Source of the DNA: M55B112 sp040903745
GTDB taxonomy: Bacteria; Bacteroidota; Bacteroidia; Bacteroidales; GCA-2748055
Direction: 5' to 3'
DNA length: 64,000 nt
NCBI GenBank assembly: GCA_040903745.1
Contig: JBBDUV010000100.1
Location: 15,487 to 79,486 of the forward strand
The notes under the pieces are model-generated. The model was given only the letters and a program-made list of their open reading frames with translations, was not told where the DNA came from and ran no database searches. Below, piece by piece: positions 1 through 6,477 of this stretch (its first letter is position 1; each line of letters opens with the position of its first letter). Position numbers and translations under genes: made by a program.

Positions 1-106
1 TGTGATGAGGGATGGATATATCGAAGAAATGATGTTTTTTTTATTATTATATTTTAGTCATATCTAAAATTTTTGTATATTTACATGATTATTTTAGCTA
101 TACATT

Positions 107-1318
107 ATGTATTCATATATTCCCAGAACCAGGTATATCGAAAGGGCAGGACCTTTTATCGGAAAGCAATTGATCAAAGTAATCACTGGTCAGCGCAGGG
201 TAGGTAAAAGCTATTTGCTCTATCATCTCATGGATGAAGTGCAAGAGCAACATCCAGGCTGTAACATAATTCATATTGACAAAGAGAAGGCTGCATTTGA
301 TTTCATTCGGGATTACAGGAGCCTGCTTGACTATATAACAAAGAACAAAAAAGAGGGTCTGAACGCTGTTTTTATTGATGAAATACAGGATATTGAGCAG
401 TTCGAGAAGGCATTGCGCGACCTCTATTCTGATCCGGCATATGATCTGTACTGTACCGGAAGCAACGCAAAGATGCTGTCGGGTGAGCTATCCACCCTTC
501 TCAGTGGAAGATTCGTGGAAATTGAGGTCCATTCATTGTCATATCCCGAGTTCCTGATCTTCCATAAAACAAAAGACTCTGATGAATCTTTGGCCAGGTA
601 TCTTGAGATCGGCGGGTTGCCCAACCTGATTCACCTGGACCTGGTCGATCATGTAGTAAAGGATTATTTATCGAGCATACATACCACCATTATATACAAG
701 GATGTCCTCAGGAGACATTCAATCAGAAATATCACATTTCTGGAAAACCTGGTGCAGTATCTTGCTGGCAACATCGGAAATATATTTTCAGCCAAGAAGA
801 TCAGTGATTACCTTAAATCACAACAGGTAAATATAGCTCCCAATACGGTCCTGGATTACCTGGGCTATCTCTGCAACGCCTATATCATTCACAAGGTACC
901 GAGGGCCAATGTTGTTGGAAAGAAGGTTTTTGAAGTGGGTGAAAAGTACTATTTCGAAGATCTGGGGATCAGGAACAGCATTTCAGGATACAATCCTGCT
1001 GACATCGGCGGGATGATTGAAAATGCAATTTACACACACCTAAGATACCTGGGATACCATGTGAAAGTAGGCGTTTCAGGAAATAAAGAGATCGATTTTG
1101 TTGCTGAAAGGGAGAATGAACGCATCTACATCCAGGCCTCCTATCTGCTTCACAGCGATGCTACCATAGAGCGGGAATTTGGAAACTTGCTGAATATTAA
1201 AGATAACTATCCGAAATTTGTGGTAAGTATGGATCAATTTACGGGGGGCAATAGCTACAAAGGAATTCAACATTTACACCTCAGGGATTTTTTGTCGGAG
1301 ACAAGATTTTTAATCTGA
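107..1318 (+). CDS. AAA ATPase with DUF4143 C-terminal domain
   Basis: A 403-residue protein of the AAA_14/DUF4143 family. Walker A is GQRRVGKS at residues 28-35 and Walker B is AVFIDE at 87-92. The C-terminal half (about 195-395) fits the DUF4143 nuclease-like domain and ends in a beta-rich restriction-endonuclease-like segment (EIDFVAE, IYIQASY). These proteins are widespread in Bacteroidota and archaea and are often mobile; no single physiological role is settled. The gene stands alone, with an AT-rich upstream region and a hairpin-repeat array starting about 20 bp after the stop. Family assignment is firm; the cellular role is unknown. Confidence 0.88.
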   Translation: MYSYIPRTRYIERAGPFIGKQLIKVITGQRRVGKSYLLYHLMDEVQEQHPGCNIIHIDKEKAAFDFIRDYRSLLDYITKNKKEGLNAVFIDEIQDIEQFEKALRDLYSDPAYDLYCTGSNAKMLSGELSTLLSGRFVEIEVHSLSYPEFLIFHKTKDSDESLARYLEIGGLPNLIHLDLVDHVVKDYLSSIHTTIIYKDVLRRHSIRNITFLENLVQYLAGNIGNIFSAKKISDYLKSQQVNIAPNTVLDYLGYLCNAYIIHKVPRANVVGKKVFEVGEKYYFEDLGIRNSISGYNPADIGGMIENAIYTHLRYLGYHVKVGVSGNKEIDFVAERENERIYIQASYLLHSDATIEREFGNLLNIKDNYPKFVVSMDQFTGGNSYKGIQHLHLRDFLSETRFLI

Positions 1319-1348
1319 AAAAGAAGTGGGAGCAAGATGCAATTATTG

Positions 1349-1570
1349 CACCCCTGGCCCCGCCAGGGGTGCCATGTCTGTAGATCGAATTGCCAACATG
1401 GAACCCCTAGCTCCGCTAGGCGACATGTCAAGCTCCGCTAGGCGCAATGTCTGTAGCACGATATGCACAAATTATACCGGTCAAGCTAGGAGCGACATGT
1501 CAAGCTCCGCTAGGAGCGCAATGTCTGTAGCACGATATGCACAAATTATACCGGTCAAGCTAGGAGCGAC
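1349..1570. repeat. Hairpin-repeat array R1, left part, with 74-bp tandem unit
   Basis: Opens with a perfect palindrome (CACCCCTGGC-ccc-GCCAGGGGTG, 1349-1371), then the family motifs ATGTCTGTAG and CCAACATGGAACC. From about 1442 a 74-bp unit repeats (starts at 1442 and 1516) and runs into the scaffold gap. Each unit has an AGCTCCGCTAGGAGC-type hairpin and the spacer GCACGATATGCACAAATT. Confidence 0.85.
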
Positions 1571-1670
1571 NNNNNNNNNNNNNNNNNNNNNNNNNNNNNN
1601 NNNNNNNNNNNNNNNNNNNNNNNNNNNNNNNNNNNNNNNNNNNNNNNNNNNNNNNNNNNNNNNNNNNNNN
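1571..1670. other. Scaffold gap of 100 N
   Basis: Exactly 100 N, a conventional placeholder length. The 74-bp tandem unit is present on both sides, so the array was probably collapsed or broken in assembly and its real length is unknown. Confidence 0.97.
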
Positions 1671-1738
1671 GCGCAATGTCTGTAGCACGATATGCACAAA
1701 TTATACCGGTCAAGCTAGGAGCGACATGTCAAGCCAAT
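1671..1738. repeat. Hairpin-repeat array R1, right part
   Basis: One further copy of the 74-bp unit. Its right edge (GACATGTCAAGCC) overlaps the last codon and TGA stop (1729-1731) of the HigA-like gene read on the minus strand. Confidence 0.8.
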
Positions 1739-2289
1739 TGTAAATCAAAATCTTTTTTTGTCAATCTGATCTTGTTGTTTGAAAGTGATTCCAATGTTTT
1801 TTTAATATGAGAAGCTCTTTCCTGTTGAATAAATGCAGGAATTAAGTCCTCGAATTTTATTTTAAACAATCGGTTGATGACAACTAAATCTTCTTTCGAG
1901 AAAGGTCTCAATCCATTAATGAGCTCTGACATATAACCCTTTCTATGCCCAAGAATCCTAGCCAGATCATTTTGATTGAGCCCAGCTTCCATTAATTTGT
2001 TTCTAATCAACACCTTTCTTGTTTGATAAAACTCATTCTCGGCCTGCACTAAGGCTTCCGCTAAATCGCTCTCTTTAATCTGATTATCATTGATTTTATC
2101 TTCTTCTGCCCATTTGTTTTGTTCGTAATCTCTAATTAATCCACGTAAATGGGTGCGGATGGGCCCATAAGATTTATCCTCTTTAACTAGAACGCGAAGC
2201 TTTAAATATAAAGAAGAAGCTTTCTCAAATTCCAATTCACTTGATAGAGATTTTATCTTTTGTACATTTTGTATTGAAAATTTTTCCAT
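1729..2289 (-). CDS. HigA-like XRE-family antitoxin/regulator
   Basis: A 186-residue protein. The first 90 residues are charged and helical with no recognised domain; a helix-turn-helix lies at about 105-160 (AGLNQNDLARILGHRKGYMS), as in HigA antitoxins, which bind their own promoter and neutralise a HigB RNase. No HigB gene is visible on either side: the 5' flank holds only a short open stretch and the 3' flank is a repeat array. It may therefore be an orphan antitoxin or a stand-alone regulator. A perfect inverted repeat over its promoter suggests autoregulation. The terminal Ala codon and stop lie in the adjoining repeat, so the original C-terminus may have been replaced. Confidence 0.72.
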   Translation of the reverse strand: MEKFSIQNVQKIKSLSSELEFEKASSLYLKLRVLVKEDKSYGPIRTHLRGLIRDYEQNKWAEEDKINDNQIKESDLAEALVQAENEFYQTRKVLIRNKLMEAGLNQNDLARILGHRKGYMSELINGLRPFSKEDLVVINRLFKIKFEDLIPAFIQQERASHIKKTLESLSNNKIRLTKKDFDLQLA

Positions 2290-2367
2290 TTTAAATTAGT
2301 TTTTGAACACGTAACCATTTCTCAATTGTTTTTGTAATAATTCCAAAATCGTAGTCTTAATCAACTG

Positions 2368-2409
2368 CAAAGATAAAGAATTAGTTTCATATATTATAGA
2401 ACTAATTCT
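2368..2409 (-). promoter_or_regulatory. Promoter and inverted-repeat operator of the HigA-like gene
   Basis: The minus strand carries TATCTTTG (2368-2375), a match to the Bacteroidota -7 consensus. Immediately upstream lies a perfect inverted repeat: AGAATTAGTT (2377-2386) and AACTAATTCT (2400-2409), centres 23 bp apart, about two helical turns. This fits a dimeric helix-turn-helix repressor blocking the -33 region. Binding by the downstream gene product is inferred. Confidence 0.6.
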
Positions 2410-2454
2410 GGTTTATTTATGTTCCTCTTATCCTGTTTTCGCTAATTTACACCT

Positions 2455-2650
2455 CCATTCCAGCTCCGCCAAGAGCGTAACGTTAAGCCCCGCTGGGGCT
2501 GGGGTTTCATGTGGGCAGATTGTTCTACAGACATTACGCCCTTAACAGGGCTGGACATGACGCTCCTAAAGGAGCTAAGATGCTTCGGTAGGACATTCTG
2601 CTACAGACATTGCGCCCTTAACAGGGCTGGCGTTTCATGTGGGCAGATTA
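2455..2650. repeat. Hairpin-repeat array R2
   Basis: Several family units, mostly in reverse orientation: CTACAGACATT, TTTCATGTGGGCAGATT and hairpins such as AGCCCCGCTGGGGCT and GCTCCTAAAGGAGC. It fills the space between hipA and the HigA-like promoter. Confidence 0.85.
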
Positions 2651-2661
2651 AATAAAGATAA

Positions 2662-3768
2662 TTACTTTTCAGTGTACTGTTCCAGCCCACTGCTCCCCTC
2701 AATAACCTCATCCAGGATCTGCTGCGCCCGTTTTTCTGACAACCCGGTCTGCCGTGCCACCTCTATAAGATTGCTCTTCTCCGGAACACCGGAACCGGCA
2801 ATCGTAGTAGTATGCTGACCATTAAAGCCACTGGACGGTACAAGGTCGTAAGCAGGTGAGAGCTTATATGATCCGTTCCTGTATATAAACGAGAAATTTT
2901 TAGCGTGATCGTCCTTATTGCCGTTCACTACATTAAATACCATCAGACGGAACAACTTGTATGCCTCTTCTATATCTTTTGTGACTGCATTCACTGCTTT
3001 AATAAGGTCAACATAATCGAGAGAAGGATACCGGTGACTCGCATGCAACAAGCCACTGGCACTAATTACATGAAAACGTTGTCCTCCCTCCCTGTCAAAC
3101 CGCCTGGTCCCAAAATATTTCCCCTCAAATAACCGCGTCTCTGTCATCTCAATGCTGCATTTTTTTGCAGCTATTGAATAATTAAATTCGATCTCGCCGA
3201 TATGATCCGGATCCGACGAAGACCTGAACTTAACCAGCCAATTCTCACCCTCAAAATTGATCAGGATCTTTGGCCGGGCACCTCCCGATGAGCCTCCCTT
3301 TACAAAATAATCCTCAATATTGCCCTGATACTTTTCCTGCAGGATTTCTCGTACCTCCCTGGCAATAAGACCAAAATCATGTTTTTCGACATTCGATATC
3401 TCCGGCTTGAGCCATGCCGGCCTATAGATCAGTGCGCCCATCCCATTTTCTCCTATCAAGCTTAACCGGTCGAGAAGGTTTACACTGGAAAGGGGAATAT
3501 TGTATTGCCTCAGCAACCTGTCGGTGAGTAACATCCCCCACCCATCGGGCAGACTGTCGTTGAATACACCATGCAAACCACCAAAAGGATCTCTTTTGCC
3601 GAGAAAAACACCCTGTTGCAAAGGCAGGTAAAAGGGAGAAATAGAAAATCCCCCCCTCAGGAATGAAGCATCATACTCAAAAGCTGCCCTCCCCTGGGGA
3701 GTGAGCGCTAGTGTGCCAATCCTGTCGGCATGATAAAAAACATCAACCCGTTGAATATTTAGTTGCAT
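2662..3768 (-). CDS. hipA: HipA-family serine/threonine kinase toxin
   Basis: 368 residues, shorter than E. coli HipA (440). HipA kinases phosphorylate glutamyl-tRNA synthetase or related targets and slow growth. Visible features: N-terminal HipA subdomain (1-115), flexible Gly-rich loop GGSSGGARPK (158-167), ATP-site Lys180 (WLVKF), RRFDR (222-226), catalytic loop NGNKDDHAKN (282-291) and metal-binding SPAYDLVPS with Asp308. All core kinase motifs are intact, so it is probably active. It lies 77 bp downstream of hipB in the same direction, the usual antitoxin-first order. The exact target is not readable from sequence. Confidence 0.9.
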   Translation of the reverse strand: MQLNIQRVDVFYHADRIGTLALTPQGRAAFEYDASFLRGGFSISPFYLPLQQGVFLGKRDPFGGLHGVFNDSLPDGWGMLLTDRLLRQYNIPLSSVNLLDRLSLIGENGMGALIYRPAWLKPEISNVEKHDFGLIAREVREILQEKYQGNIEDYFVKGGSSGGARPKILINFEGENWLVKFRSSSDPDHIGEIEFNYSIAAKKCSIEMTETRLFEGKYFGTRRFDREGGQRFHVISASGLLHASHRYPSLDYVDLIKAVNAVTKDIEEAYKLFRLMVFNVVNGNKDDHAKNFSFIYRNGSYKLSPAYDLVPSSGFNGQHTTTIAGSGVPEKSNLIEVARQTGLSEKRAQQILDEVIEGSSGLEQYTEK

Positions 3769-3845
3769 AACAAACTTTTAAACTCCAACCAACCGAACAT
3801 AAAATAATTCAATGCATCAGTTCAGATTCACAGAACAGAACGCCC

Positions 3846-4181
3846 TCAACTTTTTTTCCTTGCGCGCTTGCGATAACGCGCTTCCGATTCCCGCAACACA
3901 TCGTCAATGCTTTCATATTTCCGTTCAGTAAATAACACCAGTAACTCATCAGAAAGGTTCAGTACCATGGAGAGCTGAATAAGGTTCTTCAAAGAGATCT
4001 CATGCTTGCTTTCAAAACGCTTAACCGAGCCGTAACTCACACCCGAACGCCTGGCAAGCTCCTGTTGGGTAATATTGAGTTCAAGTCGGCGTGATTTAAA
4101 ATTACCCGCGATTGTCGCTGCGATTTCCGGCGGACTATACGCCTTCAGAACATTATTTTTATCTGATATTATATGATCCAT
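3846..4181 (-). CDS. hipB: HipB-like XRE antitoxin
   Basis: 111 residues with a central helix-turn-helix at about 27-80 (RRLELNITQQELARRSGVSY), of the Xre/HTH_3 type, and a basic C-terminal tail (RYRKRARKKS). Partner of the downstream hipA; HipB proteins bind HipA and repress the shared promoter. The upstream region has three TTTATCTnTTAAA-like half-sites, consistent with autoregulation. The start is the only ATG close behind the putative promoter. Confidence 0.88.
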   Translation of the reverse strand: MDHIISDKNNVLKAYSPPEIAATIAGNFKSRRLELNITQQELARRSGVSYGSVKRFESKHEISLKNLIQLSMVLNLSDELLVLFTERKYESIDDVLRESEARYRKRARKKS

Positions 4182-4183
4182 AA

Positions 4184-4226
4184 TTTATCTATTAAAGCCT
4201 TTAAAGATAATTATTTATCTGTTAAA
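4184..4226 (-). promoter_or_regulatory. Putative hipBA promoter and operator half-sites
   Basis: Direct copies TTTATCTATTAAA (4184-4196) and TTTATCTGTTAAA (4214-4226) are spaced 30 bp, with an inverted copy TTTAAAGATAA (4200-4210) between them. The minus strand reads TATCTTTA at 4202-4209, a 7/8 match to the -7 box, 20 bp from the hipB ATG. HipB operators in other bacteria are similar short inverted repeats; binding here is inferred. Confidence 0.5.
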
Positions 4227-4257
4227 TACCAATTAATTGTTGTAAAATATTATATTG

Positions 4258-4485
4258 AAGGCTTCGCCAGGAGCGACATGTCCAGCCCCGTTAGGGGCGG
4301 AATGTCTGTAGATCGGATTGCCCACATGGAACCTTTAGCTCCGTTAGCGACATGTCCAGCCCCGCCAGGGGCGCAATGTCTGTAGGTCAGATTGCCCACA
4401 TGGAACCCCCAGCTCCGTTAGGAGCGACATGTCTAGCCCCGCCAGAGGCGCAATGTCTGTAGGCAATGTCTGTAAAACGCTACCT
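4258..4485. repeat. Hairpin-repeat array R3
   Basis: At least four units containing both hairpin classes: AGCCCCGTTAGGGGC, AGCTCCGTTAG and AGCCCCGCCAGGGGC, joined by ATGTCTGTAG and GATTGCCCACATGGAACC. The alternation of T/A and C/G pairs at the same stem position is clear here. Confidence 0.88.
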
Positions 4486-4854
4486 GCTCCCGCAAGAAGC
4501 CACGTTTATCCAGTCAGCCTGCCCATTCACGTAAAACCCCCGCAAAACGTAACTAATCCACGAAAATCACGTTTAATTTAGCAGGCGCTTTACAGTTTGT
4601 TTTTACAGCAGTTCGCATCGCAAGATGGCCGGAAGCGGCCATATTCCGGTGCAACTCCCTGTAAATGAATGTTCATAACTTTGTTTGAAGATCATGCGAT
4701 TTGCAGGTAATTTAACCGATTATTGCGGCAGCGATTCGTCCCAAAACGCAGAAAAATACAGGGCGGATCGTAAAAGTTAACCGCAGCGGATGATAACAAT
4801 TGGATGATAGTTAAAAAAAAGTTGCTAATTTTAATATTAATTTAACCTTCGGGC
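4486..4854. other. Gene-free stretch before the PorP/SprF gene
   Basis: No ORF of interest. It contains a GC palindrome (GGCCGGAAGCGGCC near 4628) and a plus-strand -7-like box TAACTTTG (4676-4683) that could start a transcript with a leader of about 170 nt. No known riboswitch was recognised. Confidence 0.4.
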
Positions 4855-5835
4855 GTGAAAAAACTGGTTATCATCATATCTCTCATTCTTATCTACAGGT
4901 CAGCCACTGGTCAGGATCCACAATTCACCCAGTTTTATGCCAATCCGCTCTACCTCGCCCCCTCTTTTGCCGGTGCCACCGAGTCGGATCGTGTAACGGC
5001 CACCTACCGCAACCAATGGGCCTCGCTCCCCGGCGCCTACGTAACATACAGCTTTTCGTACGACCATTTTTTCGACAATTTCAACAGCGGTGTCGGTATC
5101 CTGCTGCTGCGCGATGTGGCGGGCACGGGCGACCTGGCGCTGACCAACGCGGGAATTCAATATTCCTACGATATCAAGATCAACAACATGTGGCATGTAC
5201 GGCCAGGGGTACATTTCAACTACACCCAGATGGGCATTGACTATATCAAGCTTACGTGGAACGACCAGCTGAGCGCGGGAGGGGGGGGCGGCAGTGGCAT
5301 TGAACAGCAGGGTGAGCCGGTGAAGGCCGATGTGGATTTCTCCTCTTCGGCACTGGTTTATTCAGACCGCTACTGGTTTGGTTTCGCGGTCGACCACCTG
5401 CTAACGCCCAACTACGGGTTGTGGAACAACAACCTTGAGTGGCCGATGAAGTACACCGTTTTCGGCGGCGCCCAGGTCATGAAACGCAGTCACCTCTTCA
5501 ACCCCATCGATGAATCGCTATCCTTCGCTTTCCTTTTCAGACACCAGGATATCTATAACCAGCTCGACCTTGGTTTATACTGGTACAAAGCACCGTTGAT
5601 GCTGGGACTGTGGTACCGTGGCGTGCCGATTATCAGCGCGGATCCACGGGGTGATGCCTTCTCTTTCCTGGTTGGATACAAGGCGGAGGGAATCAGGGTA
5701 GGCTACTCTTACGACTTCACCATATCGAACCTGGTAAGCTCTACCGGGGGATCGCATGAGATCTCCATAGCGTACGAGTTTTCAGCGTCACGGAAGAAGA
5801 AAAAGAAGCGGATGATCCCCTGCCCGGAATTTTAA
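4855..5835 (+). CDS. PorP/SprF family type IX secretion-associated outer-membrane protein
   Basis: 326 residues from a GTG start. A signal peptide (about 1-19) is followed by the hallmark QDPQFTQFYANPLYLAPSFAG-like opening of the PorP/SprF family and a repeated aromatic beta-strand pattern typical of an outer-membrane barrel. PorP/SprF proteins act with the type IX secretion machinery, often anchoring a partner adhesin encoded next door. Here there is no adjacent large adhesin or gldK-N gene, so this is a solitary paralogue. It ends in a basic stretch (RKKKKKRM). A hairpin-repeat array begins directly after the stop. Confidence 0.9.
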   Translation: MKKLVIIISLILIYRSATGQDPQFTQFYANPLYLAPSFAGATESDRVTATYRNQWASLPGAYVTYSFSYDHFFDNFNSGVGILLLRDVAGTGDLALTNAGIQYSYDIKINNMWHVRPGVHFNYTQMGIDYIKLTWNDQLSAGGGGGSGIEQQGEPVKADVDFSSSALVYSDRYWFGFAVDHLLTPNYGLWNNNLEWPMKYTVFGGAQVMKRSHLFNPIDESLSFAFLFRHQDIYNQLDLGLYWYKAPLMLGLWYRGVPIISADPRGDAFSFLVGYKAEGIRVGYSYDFTISNLVSSTGGSHEISIAYEFSASRKKKKKRMIPCPEF

Positions 5836-5837
5836 AA

Positions 5838-6390
5838 CTTCTACAGACATGGCGCCCCGCTGGGGCTAGACATGGCGCTCCTAACGGAGCTAAAATGCTT
5901 CGGTTGTAACGCATCAGCTACAGACATATCGCTCCTAGTGGAGCTGGGGGTTCCATGTGGGCTGCACGATCTACAGACATTTTGCTCCTCCGGAGCATAT
6001 CCAGCTCCGTTAGGAGCGGAATGTCTGTAGCAGATTGCCACCATCGAAGCATCTTAGCTCCGTTAGGAGCGGCATGTCTGTAGCAAATTGCCACCATCGA
6101 AGCATCTTAGCTCCGTTAGGAGCGGAATGTCTGTAGCAAATTGCCACCATCGAAGCATCTTAGCTCCGTTAGGAGCGGCATGTCTGTAGAAGGACAGCCT
6201 ACATGAAACCAAGCCCCGCTAGGGGCGACATGTCTGTAGATCGGATTGCCACCATCGAAGCATCTTAGCTCCGTTAGGAGCGGAATGTCTGTAACAGATT
6301 GCCTCCATCGAAGCATCTTAGCTCCGCTAGGAGCGGAATGTCTGTAACAGATTGCCTCCATCGAAGCATCTTAGCTCCGCTAGGAGCGGA
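5838..6390. repeat. Hairpin-repeat array R4, the largest in the window
   Basis: About ten family units filling the gap between two genes. The first part is in reverse orientation (CTACAGACAT, GCTCCTAACGGAGC), the rest forward (AGCTCCGTTAGGAGC, GGAATGTCTGTAG, GATTGCCACCATCGAAGC). Most stems are the T/A class; one AGCCCCGCTAGGGGC unit (about 6211-6225) is the C/G class. Several frames stay open for 60-80 codons because the unit is a multiple of three; these are not genes. Confidence 0.92.
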
Positions 6391-6476
6391 ATGTCTGTAG
6401 AAGGCATGTCTGTAGAAGGCATGTCTGTAGAAGGCATGTCTGTAGAAGGCATGTCTGTAGAAGGCATGTCTGTAGC
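6391..6476. repeat. 15-bp tandem repeat
   Basis: Five perfect copies of ATGTCTGTAGAAGGC (6391-6465) plus a partial sixth, grown out of the ATGTCTGTAG core of the hairpin repeat. It ends 1 bp before the stop codon (6478-6480) of the hybrid kinase read on the minus strand. Confidence 0.95.
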
Positions 6477-6477
6477 A

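Noticed and set aside
2290..2362. Short open stretch before the HigA-like gene as a HigB toxin
   Set aside because: Only about 20 codons, no ATG, and no recognisable HigB motif.
4620..4670. Cobalamin riboswitch near GGTGCAACTCC
   Set aside because: Only a short resemblance; the other conserved blocks of the aptamer are missing.
5841..6361. Open frames of 60-80 codons inside the hairpin-repeat arrays, on both strands
   Set aside because: The unit is a multiple of three and happens to avoid stops in some frames; the same MSV/SSVRS-type peptides recur at every array, with no codon bias or start signals.
5838..6476. CRISPR array
   Set aside because: Units are near-contiguous, vary in spacing and orientation, and have no unique spacers; no cas gene is near.
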